Source: Ilex aquifolium
Taxonomy: Eukaryota > Streptophyta > Magnoliopsida > Aquifoliales > Aquifoliaceae
Length of the DNA stretch: 64,000 bases
Assembly: GCA_951799425.1 (NCBI GenBank)
Contig: OX637393.1
Coordinates: 15,512,244 to 15,576,243, forward strand
Reading direction: 5' to 3'
In this document: piece by piece, positions 1-10,993 of the stretch
Position numbering within the stretch: the stretch's first letter is position 1
Layout: every line of letters begins with the position of its first letter
Notes under the pieces: generated by a model
Seen by the model: the letters and a program-made list of their open reading frames with translations, nothing else
Databases searched by the model: none
What the model was told of the DNA's origin: nothing
Program-made: the position numbers and the translations under genes

Positions 1-25
1 TTGAGACTTTAATATGTTTGAGGTT

Positions 26-139
26 ATTTAAATCATATGTCATGTATTGGTTTTGTAGTTTGTTAATGTGGTTCTACTTGATTATTTAAATCTTATGCCA
101 TGTATTGGTTTTAAGTTGATTAATGTGGGTCTACTTGGA
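26..139. repeat. 57-bp direct tandem repeat, two copies
   Basis: Two adjacent copies at 26-82 and 83-139 share the order TTATTTAAATC, CATGTATTGGTTTT, TTAATGTGG, CTACTTG with a few substitutions. It is a local AT-rich duplication with no coding content. Confidence 0.7.
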
Positions 140-780
140 TCAATTTAAGTATATGATAAAGGGGCAAAAAATTGGAGACCTTATACATTTATATGTATCC
201 GATTTTGACATTTTTACAATAGAATGAATCTGTGGATTTAACAACTATTTATTATTTATTGATTTAGTCAATTTGAGTTATATGTTTCTTGAGGATTAGT
301 TTTGTACATGAATAGTTTTGTGTCTTTTATTGTAGGTGTGTATAAGTATTATGTGTATATGCGAGCTGGGTAATTCTAATTTAATTATTACTCAAGGTTT
401 GGTTAATTTAATATGAGTTTTGTGAATAAGATAAATCTATCCTTTTTCTTTTGTTCCTAAAAAATCCAATTTATGTGTACATTTATGGAAATATGATTTT
501 GTCTCCCATAATTGTTTTGATGTTCAAATGTAAGGTATTAATCTAGGTTTGATTCATGGTTTTGTATTTATTTTTGGTTTTTTGATTAGTTATATGATTT
601 GGTTGAATGGAATTTGATTGACTAAGAATTTATAATTTAGTTTTAAATTGTTCTAATAGTAGTTGATCTTGAAACTTGATTTGCATTATGACAAAAAAAA
701 AAAGTATGACGCCATGGACAAGCAACCCAACATAGGTTAGGCCCCTGTTTCTCTCTCTATATTGATCTCTTTGTCTTCAA
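140..780. other. AT-rich intergenic DNA
   Basis: Very AT-rich sequence with T-runs and no reading frame of coding character on either strand. I see no gene, RNA or transposon end here. Confidence 0.6.
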
Positions 781-815
781 CACACACAATCACACACACA
801 CACACACACACACAC
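781..815. repeat. (CA)n microsatellite
   Basis: A nearly pure CA run. It is followed closely by AAACCCTAG (telo-box-like) at about 821-829, a motif common in plant 5' leader regions; no convincing gene follows. Confidence 0.8.
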
Positions 816-1542
816 TCTAAAACCCTAGTTTATTCAAATACAAATAGAAAAAAAAGGATAACAAAAAAAAACTTTGCAAGTGCTATAATCCCTTTTAAAT
901 ACAATAATTTACCAACTATCACATCAATTTTTCTTTTGGTCACCATCAATTTCAATTCACTAACGACAATTAGCAAATGGGAGTATGTGGAATGGGAGTG
1001 TGAGTGTGAATTGGTGTTGGTGTGTACTGTGTGATGTTTTGTGTACTATGTGTGCGTGTGATTGTGAGTGTGTATTGAAGACAGAGAAAGGGGGTACCTG
1101 GACTGTGTTCAGTCACTTGTCCATGGTGTCAATTGGACAACCTTTGATGCATCTATTGCACAATCCAAAGCAATTTAAACCCAAATGAATAAGCATCAAA
1201 TATCAACTCTATAAACCCAATAGAGGCCATACAATTAATGGACATTATATATCGGCATAAAAAGTAGCGTTATAGCGAGAGAAATTACCATGTTCAAAAA
1301 AGACATAATACCATATTCCAAACACACACACATACACAAAGCACTCGACTTACCCTACATAGGAAAAAAATGGAATGTTTGTCTCGCCCCGCAATTTAGG
1401 TTTTGCAAAATTTAGTGAGCACAAAATAATAAACAAAATAAATACTAAAATTATGCAATCAAAACCTCATAAGCCATCAGTACACAACAACAATGTAATT
1501 TCCAAAAACTAAGTGTGTGTGCCAATTTTGCATGTGTGGGTG
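816..1542. other. Low-complexity spacer, TG/GTG-rich
   Basis: Open stretches here are made of GTG/TGTG-rich simple sequence (about 985-1080) and CA-rich sequence (about 1320-1345). Their translations are compositionally biased and look non-coding. Confidence 0.5.
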
Positions 1543-1601
1543 CTCTGTGTGTGTTGTGTTGTATATTGTGGACTGTGTGTGTGTTGTGTTGTATATTGTG
1601 G
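1543..1601. repeat. 29-bp minisatellite, two copies
   Basis: Two consecutive copies of a GTGTGTTGTGTTGTATATTG-type unit lie head to tail. Confidence 0.65.
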
Positions 1602-2410
1602 TTAAATTGAGGTTTTTTGTGTAGAGGCTTCAATTTTAAGGTTCCAACAACATTGTAAGTTAGTTGCGTTGTTAGAGAAAGTTAATGGGTTTATATGGGT
1701 TTTTGTTACCCTTGCTCTCTTTAACTTTTTTAAAAGTTTTGTATTACTTAAGTTTCAATTATATTTTAAAGCTTAGTAAGAAGATGAGATACCATAATGA
1801 GTACCAGTTTTTAGGCGCAATATATTTTAGTCATTACTTTAACCCCTATTTGTTGAAAATGTTTTGTTTTAGTTATTGAATCCTATTGTGATGATTCATA
1901 TGAAGAATTAATTGATTTTAATTTTGAAATCATATTAATTTTGCAGGGTTGTGTTATATGGTGAAGGTGTGGTGGAGTTTTGATTTTGGTTGGCGTAGGT
2001 GAAGCTTGACAACAACGTAAACTACGATTCATCTCACGAAGTTTCTCGAATGCCCTATACATTATACATTCTTTTTTGAATTTATATTAATGGTTCTATT
2101 ATTTTTCTATTGATGATTGTAAAATATGTTGTTGTTCTTGGACTTTTTAAAATTTTATTTGATATGGAATATTGGTGGACCATTTTTGACGGATTGGTTG
2201 TTGCAAGTTTGTAATCTTCTTGGGTGGTTTGGTTTAATTTGATTTCTGGACAATGTTATATTTTATTGAAGAGGTTATAGATTAGTTTAGATTTGTTTCT
2301 TTACTTTTTTTTTTCTGTATGAATTAATTGGGAAAGTTTTTTTAGTGACTACAATATGATGAAGTCTTTGAGTTAAGTTGAGTAATTTATTCTGAGATTG
2401 GTTATGCAAT
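1602..2410. other. AT-rich spacer without recognisable genes
   Basis: AT-rich. A pyrimidine tract ending TTTTGCAG at about 1939-1946 looks like a 3' splice site, but no coding exon with sensible composition follows it. No gene is called. Confidence 0.5.
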
Positions 2411-2944
2411 GATTTGTATTGGGCAATGCAATGGTTTGTGTTGGATAATGATACATACAATGAGACATCAGTAATGCTATGGTGACCAAATTTTTGGGAC
2501 CAAATTAAGAGTCCAAATGACATGGCAGCATATTATTTGAAGTTTTTATTGGGGCTCAAATGACATGTCACCAAATAAAGAAACCCAAATGATTTGTATT
2601 GGGCAATGCAATAGTTGTGTTGAATAATGATACATACAATGGGACATCAGTAATGCTATGGTGACCAAATTTTGGGACCAAATTAAGAGTCCAAATGATA
2701 TGACAACATATTATTTGAAGTTTTTATTGGGGCCCAAATGACATAACACCAAATAAAGAAGCCCAAATGATTTGTATTAGGCAATGCAATAGTTTGTGTT
2801 GGATAATGATACATACAATGAGACATCAGTAATGCTATGGTGACCAAATTTTGGAACCAAATTAAGAGCCCAAATGACATAGCAGCATATTATTTGAAGT
2901 TTTTATTGGAGCCCAAATGACATGACACCAAATAAAGAAGCCCA
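2411..2944. repeat. About 178-bp tandem repeat, three copies
   Basis: Three head-to-tail copies start at 2411, 2591 and 2769, each opening with GATTTGTATT and GCAATGCAAT. Each carries GGTGACCAAATTTT, then CCAAATTAAGAG, then a run ending CCAAATAAAGAA. The copies differ by scattered substitutions and small indels. The array overlaps the inverted-repeat element described next. Confidence 0.85.
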
Positions 2945-3007
2945 AGTCAGCTGTCATGTCATTTGGGCTCTTAATTTGGTCCTAAAATTTGGTCAGTTTA
3001 GCATTAC
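2829..3007. mobile_element. MITE-like inverted repeat (one end nested in the tandem array)
   Basis: The arm at 2828-2885 (from AGTAATGCTA to GACATAGCAG) is an imperfect reverse complement of 2951-3008 (from CTGTCATGTC to TAGCATTACT). The outermost bases are GTAATGC and GCATTAC, each flanked by TCA (2826-2828 and 3008-3010), which fits a 3-bp target duplication as in Tourist/Harbinger-type MITEs. An earlier GTAATGC at 2471 preceded by TCA could equally be the true left end, making the element about 537 bp with internal duplications. No transposase is encoded. Confidence 0.55.
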
Positions 3008-3008
3008 T

Positions 3009-3678
3009 CATGAGACATATATACTCTGTAGGTAGGTTGAGATTTTTTTGAGCTCCTAATTTTAGAGTAAATTTTGTCGAAAAACCTATTTCAAATTGAA
3101 TAATTTTTTTTTTTAAGTTTCAAAGTGCCATTAGGCATGGGTTATTACTAGTCATATCATATCTTTAGCTAATACCAATTTGAAAATATTTATATCACAT
3201 CTAGCCGATGACGGTGGATAAGTTTTTCTACATATTTTGTAATACTGTGTGTATATTCAATTAAACAAGTATGAAAATAAATGTTATTTCAACGGTACGT
3301 GAATTAAACTTCAAACTTCTTGATAATTTACTTTTTAGTTTTTGTGAATTTGTATTTACACGTCGGGAGTGAGAAAATATTGGCCATTTAATTTAGTTTA
3401 ACGACAAAACACATAATCATTTTGGATAATGGTATTGACCATTTCCAAAACAATTAATTTTTTCCTTTCAAAACTCAAAATTGTACATCACTGTTTGAAT
3501 CTTTTTTCAGACTAATAATATTTCTAAAGCACTACAGATAATTCTACAGTATCGAAAAAAATATTTTGGTAATGTACTGAGTGTTACTATTTTTGAGGTC
3601 AAGTTACAGTTTGTAAGGATGAAGTTACAACTGCGTGAGATAAGTTGACGATCGATTATAAATACCACCTAATTTGTT
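3009..3678. other. AT-rich spacer
   Basis: AT-rich DNA without reading frames of coding character. I see no gene. Confidence 0.5.
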
Positions 3679-3740
3679 GTAACTTCAACTTTAAAAGGTG
3701 TAACTTCAACTTTAAAAGGTGTAACTTGACTTAAAAAAAT
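3679..3740. repeat. 21-bp short tandem repeat
   Basis: Two exact copies of a GTAACTTCAACTTTAAAAGG-type unit and a decayed third copy lie head to tail just upstream of the exon-like segment at 3791. Confidence 0.75.
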
Positions 3741-3790
3741 GGTAACTTTACTTTTTAAATAATAACTTTCATGACTTTTTTTTTTACAGG

Positions 3791-3958
3791 ATGTTTAAGC
3801 TTGGGCCAACTACTTTATCAAGTTCGGATACTGGCTATCGTAGCCTAAACGGGTTTAGAACATGTTCACTAAGGAATAATGGTGACTGGCCTTTAGGGGG
3901 TATAGAAAATTTTGAACCTGAGACATCTGGGTTACCAAAGACTAGATTTAGCTATTGA
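3791..3958 (+). CDS. Possible terminal exon, 55 codons, unrecognised
   Basis: An open frame begins with ATG two bases after a strong 3' splice-site signature (a long T-run then ACAG, ending at 3789) and ends at TGA 3956-3958. The predicted peptide begins MFKLGPTTLSSSDTGY and has a balanced composition, with Gly, Pro, Trp and Arg, unlike the surrounding AT-rich noise. I do not recognise the family and find no upstream exon in the window. It could be the last exon of a gene fragment carried by a transposon, or chance. The real reading may start upstream across the splice site. Confidence 0.25.
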   Translation: MFKLGPTTLSSSDTGYRSLNGFRTCSLRNNGDWPLGGIENFEPETSGLPKTRFSY

Positions 3959-4329
3959 ACCACTCCTAACACTTTTTTAGTTCTAATTTTTATCTCAAAA
4001 AATTGTAAATATCAATACGATACCAAAATCGGTATTGTAGTCTTTCTCAAGCACTACATGTTGTTTGCTGTTCTGTCATTGCACAATATACTGTCACCCA
4101 TAAATTGATATGATGTCATAAGTCATAGAAACACTTCTTCGGGTCAACTTTATCCACCCAGAACACAAAGCTTGAGCCTACAAAAAGTACGATAATTATG
4201 ATTTTTGCCATGGCCATTATGAAACATAAAATAAAATCAAGTGTGCGCAATAACTTTTTTCATAGCTCACGAAAAAAAAATTAGAAATATTGTTGACGTC
4301 ATTTTCTTTTTGCCCCTCAATAAAGTTGA
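3959..4329. other. Spacer up to the LTR element
   Basis: AT-rich sequence with no gene seen; it ends at the TG of the LTR at 4330. Confidence 0.5.
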
Positions 4330-4995
4330 TGATACCAAGAATAAAATCATCATAAAAAACAGATCTACAACATAAGCAGAGGGATCATTAGTTTAAGGGA
4401 CAGAGTGACTGTCATACAAGCAAAAGGTTAAGACAGTCCAAACGCCAGTCCAGCTCGGTCGCAACTGAAACCAGTTTAGCTATTTCCAAATGAGCTTGAC
4501 TAATCTAAAGAGGTTAAATCCATGAGAAGAAGAGTAAATAAGGAAGAACAACATTAGACCCTATACAAGGAGAGGGTCATTAATGCCACGCTTCTAGAAT
4601 GTCACATCATGCCTAGGAGAATATAGCCTCTAACGGTCAAATATTTTCCTCCAATATCCTAACAAACTTAGGGGACCCACCCCATCATTGCTTAAAAACC
4701 ACTTTACCTACAAGTATAAATAAGCAAACCCTTGCCCTGTAACATTAGACGAGCAATTGCAGACCAAAAAGGCCAACTGTGAACCAAAAGTTGTAACCAT
4801 CGTATTTCTCACCAAGTAATATAAACCCCAAGAGCAAGAGACTCTGTTAGAGTGGATTAACAAAGTTTTTCAGCTGGTGTACCACTGAACTCATTGTTTT
4901 CTTGATTTCTATTGTCTTTTTACTAACACACCTCACACATTACTTATTTTGCACATCTACATTGTCAGAGAGCTTCTCGTACTTCTTAATTTTCA
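4330..4995 (+). repeat. 5' LTR of element G
   Basis: It is directly repeated at 8888-9535 with moderate divergence. A TATA box (TATAAATA, 4715-4722) sits where the U3/R border is expected. The copies share AGCAATTGCA, AAGGCCAACTGTGAACC and AAAAGTTGTAAC. The sequence just after the LTR (GTTTGGCACCATCTGTGAG, about 5004-5022) resembles the primer-binding region usual in plant Tat elements. Confidence 0.85.
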
Positions 4996-5094
4996 ACACC
5001 ATCAGTTTGGCACCATCTGTGAGAATGTCTAGCGTCGTTTTGCTCTTTATTAACTTCTATTTTTCATTGATTGATGACCTTCACTAGAAGTATG

Positions 5095-6165
5095 ATTCAA
5101 AATCCAGAGAACCAGCAGAGAGTCCCCTCCATCGCCTCCTCATCCAGAGATTATGTCTCTTAGGAAGGAACTGGAAACTTACCCATAGACCATAATCCGT
5201 CTCCTAAGACAAAATCAAGAGCTCGTAGCCCTCATATTACTACTAAGAATCCTCAACAGCGGTTACTGAGAGACCCTCCTTCTCCTTAGCCACCTCTCAA
5301 TGGGATAATTAAGGAAGACTATAGGACTCATTTAGGGGAAAATCTCCGACGCGAATAACCTCGAGTAGAACCCGAAGACGAAGCGCAAAACAGAGCTGAA
5401 GAGAATAAGAGGCAAGACTGTCAGCCTCCCCTCCAATGGAATTCACTGAACCAATGGTGGGAAGATCCAAGGAGGTTCAGAATTAGTTTGGTAATGTCAA
5501 ATATATAGTGAAGAATCAAGTCCCAATCATGATGGAGGCTCTAGTCTAGCAAATAGAGTGTCTGCTCACACTGGAGATCCAACACTTTCCGCTCCCGAAC
5601 AAGTTTAAGATGCCCTAAATTGAGGCGTTCAATGAAACCAAAGACCCGTTAAATCACCTCAATACTTACAAAAAATCAGATGGAACTCCACGGATACTAG
5701 GACCCTATCAGTTGCCGAGCATTCCCCATTACCCTGAAGGGGTCTGCTCTGGCGTGGTACAAGAAGTTGGCCCCTTCCTTGATCTCCTCCTTCAAAGAAC
5801 TTTCCCTATAATTCATCTCCTACTTCATCGGCGCAAGGACCCACCTCAAACCAATCTCATATCTTCTCATTATAAAGCAAATATCATATGAATCCTTGAG
5901 GAGTTATGTCCAGAGGTTCAATCAGGAATCCTTACAAAATGGATGGCTTGGATGACAAGGTCAACTGATGGCATTCATGGCCAGGTTTCGGGCATTTGAT
6001 GTCCTGTTCTCCGTTTCAGAGAACCCTAATGCCAGTATGGCAGAAGTGCTGGCGAAGGCTGAAAAATATATAAACGGGGAAGAAGCAATTTATGAATTCT
6101 ACTATATGGCTTCAATCGACATGATCACAAATTTCTTACGTTTAATATATACTTCTAATCATGGT
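5095..6165 (+). pseudogene. Degenerate Tat-type gag
   Basis: Read across frames, this region shows the Retrotrans_gag signature of Tat elements. A Leu-Pro-x-Lys-Phe-Lys-Met-Pro stretch followed by Ile-Glu-Ala-Phe, then Asp-Pro-Leu-Asn-His-Leu, lies around 5600-5665. Next come Arg-Ala-Phe-Pro and a Leu-Lys-Gly-x-Ala-x-x-Trp-Tyr capsid core around 5715-5775, and a final helical block before 6090. Stops interrupt it, for example a TAA where related gags have Gln at about 5616, and there are frameshifts. Gag would form the particle that packages element RNA. The zinc-knuckle and protease parts expected downstream are absent; foreign sequence begins by about 6170. Confidence 0.7.
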
Positions 6166-6169
6166 TAAT

Positions 6170-7050
6170 AAGAGCTCTATGAGCTTTACAAATAAGCAAT
6201 TTATAATTAAACATAAGTACTCTCACAATTCAAGTGCAATTATTTTTAGCCATTTATTTATGCCTCGCCTTTTTAGATTTGGTCACATTGGGTTCTTTTC
6301 TCACAATTGACCTTCGACATCTTGTAAGGGATTGAGATTTAGCTAACCTTTAGCCATGTGTTCACCTATCACCAACACTTAGAGTTATCTAAGAACATTA
6401 ATAGTTCAAACTAATAAAATTCCTAAATGTGAAGGTGAATGGCATATGTGTACTTGGTTTATGATTTTTTCAAAGGTAAAACATTATCCAAGCATGCTAT
6501 GATGAAAGAGACTTTGGCTAATGAATCATAAAATAAGATTTATGTCACTAAGTACTTTCTTGTTTTATATGGCTCATAGCAATGCACATTTCAACTTTGA
6601 TTTAAGGATGAAACAATTTCAATACAAACCAATGTGTAAATTACCATGATCATGAACAAGGAAAAACAAACAAAATAAAATATTTGTGGCCTATTCTTTT
6701 CCAATGTTTTTGACATTTTCAATTAACACATGTACATGAAAAATATGCATAAAGATGCTATTAAACAAATGAAAAACAAATAAAGCATTTACCATAAATT
6801 CTAAAAAAGAATGTCAAAATTGACATCAAAACTCTTTTTGGATTTTTGTATTTCTTTTGTTTTTGATTTTTCATATTTCTCTTGTTTTTTGGTTTTCATC
6901 TTTCTATTGTTTTTGTATTTTCTTATAGAAAAAATAAATAGAAAATAAACAAAGAAAGAAAGAAAAAAAATTTGTAAAAAGTAAGTATGACCCTAGGGTG
7001 TTTGATGCAATGCATGTGTGGTCACCTAGGCTCATACTATCGCACCTCTC
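6170..7050. other. AT-rich insert inside element G
   Basis: This stretch has no similarity to Tat internal sequence that I can see and no coding frame. It contains homopolymer-rich TTTCTTTTGTTTTTGATT-like sequence at 6840-6990. It lies downstream, on -, of the copia-type gag at 7051-8227 and was probably inserted together with it. Confidence 0.4.
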
Positions 7051-8227
7051 CTATTTCTTAGGATCCATGACCTTGCTAGAAGCACTTGGGGCCTCTAACT
7101 TGGTTGAGATGGTGAGTTTCTCAAGGTCCTCCTTAGTCACACAAACTTGTTTTCTCATCCCAAAACTCGGGTTAGGTCGGAGAATGGGTGGAGGACTAAC
7201 TCTATTCTCCCTGAGTGTGTGCATATAAATCTTGCCCTTGGGGGTATAAGGAGTCTTGTGCATTCTAGCATGTGGTCCATGCAAAGATGATGCATGAGTA
7301 TGCATGGACTCACGTGACTTCTCTAAAAGCTTGGAAAGATTGACAACTTGATTGTTCAACGCTTTAGATTGGTTGGCTAGATGCATGTGTTTTTTTGTCT
7401 AAAACTTCTCTATTTTGAATGCAATGTACACTATAGTGACCATGTTCACCACATGTAAAACACACAATATGTTTGGTTTGAGTTTGTTTTTTAACTGACT
7501 TCTTTTCATACTTACCCTTGTCAAAATTAGTATTTTTTGGACTTGTGCTTACACATGGGGGTCATGGGTTGGGTTACCCTTCACAACACACGGTCTTGGA
7601 AGAAGTGGAGGTGTTTTATTCTTTAGTGAATCCTAATCCTCTCTTGTCGCCAACACTTTTCCATATAACCAACATTCTATCAAGTTTTTTGGTGCTTTGG
7701 GAAAGTCTCTTTGAGAGTTCTTGGGCTTCATGAAGGTCTCTATTAAGTTTTATTAGTTTAAACTCAAGACTCTTCATAGACTCTAAAAGCCCTTTGTGCT
7801 CTCTCTCAAGCGCAACAATGTAAGCTTTGGACTTAACTAAGTCCACATGAAGTGCTTTGTTTTCATCTTCACTCGTTTTGAGCCTCGAGCTCAATAAAAG
7901 CAACTTCTCACCTTGTTTTAGACACTCCTTGTATAGCTCGTTGTAAGCATCTTGGAGGTACCCAACACTCTCAGTCTCATCCTCACTAGTAAAGACTTCC
8001 ACTTCTCAGTCATCTACATCGGTCGTGGTACTTGAGTCAACTTCTTTTTCTTCATTTTTGGAAGTTTCTCGTTGGAGGGAGGAGTGTGAACCTACAAAGG
8101 TTGTGAAGTTTTCTTTATCACTTGATGAAGAGGAGTAAACAATCGTTATGGACTCACTTTCTATTTTACTCACCTTAGCCTTTAAGGCTCTTTTCCTCTC
8201 CTTGGGCATGTCCTTCTTCGATAGCAC
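7051..8227 (-). pseudogene. Ty1/copia-type gag C-terminal region, antisense in element G
   Basis: Reading leftward from 8227, an acidic Ser/Glu-rich stretch is followed, after one in-frame TGA at 8006-8008, by a long coiled-coil segment (8002-7616) ending Lys-Lys-Leu-Asp-Arg-Met-Leu then Lys-Arg-Gly-Leu-Gly-Phe. That ending is typical of the gag of plant Ty1/copia polyproteins. Around 7400-7480 on the same strand lies an intact CX2CX4HX4C zinc knuckle (core CFTCGEHGHYSVHC). A basic, Pro-rich tail ends at 7051. Neither the N-terminal capsid part nor copia PR/INT/RT is seen. It is probably a captured or inserted fragment. Confidence 0.7.
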
Positions 8228-8229
8228 GA

Positions 8230-8887
8230 GAATCCAGACACCAATCGTGAAGAAGGACGATCCTATTGACTATATATAGGTCAATGAAAGAAGAAAGACA
8301 AAGTAAGGACCTACCAAGACTCCTAAAAAATTAGAAACGGAGAACCAAGAGGTGGAGTCCCTAGGACCACCACCAAGGATCGAATCAATCTAGGTTGCAA
8401 GGTAAAAGGATGGAGAGGACGTACCTAACCAATGAAAATAGGAAAGAACACAAGAAAGACGGTGAAGAGCCTGCAAGACAAATCAAGCCAGGACCTCCTA
8501 TCTTTTAAGAACCCCCTCGATCTCTACCTCTCTAAGGTTTTCAGTAACAAGAAATGGGAAACAGACAGGAGGGACGTTCAAACAACTTTGGGAATTGGCG
8601 GGTTTTCCTCTGTCACGAGATCACACGTGTTGCTTTCAAATCGGTACGTCTTGGTTGGCACATCTCGGGAAACGAGGCGCTTAACACACTTCTCACCTGC
8701 ACAACTGTGCGAAAATAAGGACATGGTCCTTTGACGTCCTTTCAACTGACCAAGGTCTCAGTGACTTGATCAAAAAAACAAGACCTCACTCCAGTTTTCA
8801 AGGCACAATTCATTTCCACTTAATCGAGCTCAACCCCAACCAACGTACAGATCAGACAGTCCGAAGCTCGGGGATGGGGGCAACTCA
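8230..8887 (+). other. 3' untranslated region of element G
   Basis: GC content rises relative to the flanks. The stretch is non-coding in appearance and leads into the polypurine tract, which is typical for the region between pol and the 3' LTR in Tat elements. An open stretch at 8432-8734 has no family signature and is not called. Confidence 0.5.
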
Positions 8888-9535
8888 TGATACCAAGAAT
8901 AAAATCGCCATAGAAAATAGATCTACATCATAAGCAGATGGATCATTAACTTAAGGACAGAGTGACCGACCTATAGGCAAGAGGTCACGATAGTCCAAAA
9001 GTTAATCCAGGTTGCTCACAACTAAAATCAGTTCTGCAATTTCCAAATGAGCTTGACTAATCTAAAACGATTCAATCCACGAGAAGATGAGGGGTAAAGA
9101 AGGAAAAACAACATCAAGCCCTAGGAAAATATATCACCAGCTTCTAGAATGTTACGTCATGCTTAGGAAAATGTAGTCTCTAATGGTCAAATATTCACCT
9201 CCAATATCCTAACAAACTAGGGAACCACCCCTATCATTACCTAAGAACCACTCTTCCTACAAGTATAAATAGGCAAACTCTTTCCTTGTAACGTTAGATG
9301 AGCAATTGCACAACAAAAAGGCCAACTGTGAACCAAAAGTTGTAACTGTCTTTTTCCTTACCAAGTAATGCAAACCCTATAAATAAGATATTCCATTAGA
9401 ATGGATTAGCTAAACTTATTAGCTGGTGAACCACTGTACTCATTGTGTACTTGATTTCTATTGTCATTTTACTCACACACTACTTGGTCTTCACATCTAC
9501 ACTACCAGAGAGCTCTTCAGCCTACTCAATTTTCA
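8888..9535 (+). repeat. 3' LTR of element G
   Basis: Partner of 4330-4995, preceded by the polypurine tract (about 8871-8887) and carrying its own TATAAATA at 9264-9271. Several small deletions relative to the 5' copy account for its shorter length. Confidence 0.85.
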
Positions 9536-9802
9536 TTCGATAGAACCATTATGTGATCCCCTTGTGTATGGAAATATTAAGCTGACAAAAATCTTCAGTC
9601 AAGCTGAAGGGAGTCTAATAGACTTGCCCCATGAGCCTAAAATTCTATTTGTGAATAATCCTTGGCAAAGAAAAGACCCACTTTTTACTTTTGGAGTTGT
9701 CTACAGTACTCAAAAAAAATTGTCTCATTTGTGGGTATTTTTATCATTGTTGTGATACTAAAGAAAAAGTGATAAAATATTTACAAATGTGGTTAATCAC
9801 CC

Positions 9803-10684
9803 CCAAGGGCATGTTTGTTTCAAGTATTATATAAGCCTCGTATTGGAAATGTATTCTTTACATTTCCAATACCAATGGATATTAGTACCAGTAATAAAAA
9901 TTATTCTAATCCCCTCTCATGTTTGTTTATTCAATAAGTACTATGGTGGGTCCCACAAACAACCATCTATTCTATCACATTTTATATAACAAATATACCA
10001 TTTTACCTTTAACATCATCTATTCCTTAACATCATTCATTCCATTCAAAATAATTTTTTAAAAAAAAAAACTGGTGACATTGTACGCTTAAACATAATAT
10101 AAGGAAAAAATTCAAAATAATTTTTGTTTAAAAAAAATCGTTAAAATCGTACGCTTAAACATAATACAAGAAAAAAATTAAAATTTTTTTTAAAAAAAAC
10201 CGGTGACATCGTACGTTTAAACATAAGGAAAAAATTCAAAATAATTTTTTTTTAAAAAAATTAAAAAAAAAAAATTGTTAACACCGTACGCTTAAACATA
10301 ATACAAGAAAAAAATTCAAAATAATTTTTTAAAAAAAAATTAAAAAAAAACCGGTGGCATCGTACGCTTAAACATAATATAAGGACAAAATTAAAAATAA
10401 ATTTTTTATATGTGAACTCTTCACATAAGAGGGCATTTGTGTCTTTTTACTCTATTATACCGCCCATCTATTTGTACCGGGAATATAATACCACCGGGTA
10501 GGTAGTATTGCTTAGTACCATATTGAAGGCATTTAAGTCATTGTTCACACCGGGTCGGTATTACTATCCAAAAAATAATACTGATTGAAAAATACCAAAC
10601 AAACAAGGTATAAGATGGACCCCACGTACTATTTTCCTAATCTCACCCCCTTATACCACTCTTATCCCCAAAACAAACTAGCCC
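9803..10684. mobile_element. Non-autonomous TIR element (MITE-like)
   Basis: The left end (about 9807, GGGCATGTTTGTTT) matches the inverted right end (about 10684, reading GGGGCTAGTTTGTTT on the other strand). A second inverted match lies further in: GTTTGTTTATTCAATAAGTA with GGTGGGTCCCA near 9925-9957, against sequence near 10590-10630. No transposase frame is present. The middle is a tandem array (see 10060-10385). Superfamily is uncertain and a clean target duplication is not visible. The end sequence resembles those of several PIF/Harbinger- and hAT-derived plant MITEs. Confidence 0.6.
10060..10385. repeat. Tandem array of about 60-75-bp units, five copies
   Basis: Five units each contain a variant of CGGTGACATCGTACG followed by CTTAAACATAATA and an A-rich tail with a run of A. 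The invariant GTACG(C/T)TTAAACATAA core recurs at about 10084, 10149, 10211, 10287 and 10360. Copy length varies mainly in the A and T runs. Confidence 0.85.
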
Positions 10685-10823
10685 CAAATGTAGTAATGTT
10701 TTTTGTACTGAAGAAAAATAGTTACTACAACAGTAGTAAAAATACTCAAAACAATGGTTAAAATGCGCACAAAAATAATAAATTTTTTAAGTACAAAATT
10801 ATTCACAAAAATTATAAAAATAC

Positions 10824-10928
10824 CTTTGGTAGTATTACTCAACAAAAATTATTGATAGTACTCCATGATCAAATTGACCTTTGGTAGTATTAAAAAAATT
10901 ATTGATAGTACTCGATGATCAAATTGAC
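10824..10928. repeat. 55-bp tandem duplication
   Basis: Two copies from CTTTGGTAGTATTA to ATGATCAAATTGAC, at 10824-10878 and 10879-10928, differ by one small deletion. Confidence 0.85.
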
Positions 10929-10966
10929 AATCACGTTCTGGTGTCTGACTATTACTCAACATTTGA

Positions 10967-10993
10967 CTCTCTCTCTCTCTCTCTCTCTCTCTA
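10967..10993. repeat. (CT)n microsatellite
   Basis: An uninterrupted CT run. Confidence 0.85.

Larger units (their letters stand above)
4330..9535 (+). mobile_element. Ty3/gypsy Tat-like LTR element, non-autonomous (element G)
   Basis: Two long direct repeats (4330-4995 and 8888-9535) enclose a primer-binding-site region, a decayed gag on + and a purine-rich tract ending GATGGGGGCAACTCA just before the 3' LTR. The LTRs start TGATACCAAGAAT and end AATTTTCA. No reverse transcriptase, RNase H or integrase remains, so the element is defective. About 2 kb of the interior (6170-8230) is foreign-looking and carries a copia-type gag in antisense. Perfect 5-bp target duplications are not visible (GTTGA before, TTCGA after), so the ends may have drifted or recombined. 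Confidence 0.8.

Noticed and set aside
985..1188. Cys/Trp-rich small peptide frame
   Set aside because: It is produced by TG/GTG simple sequence; no signal peptide or Cys pattern of a known peptide family.
4902..5087. Hydrophobic 61-codon frame on + over the LTR end of G
   Set aside because: It spans the LTR boundary and primer-binding region; chance frame.
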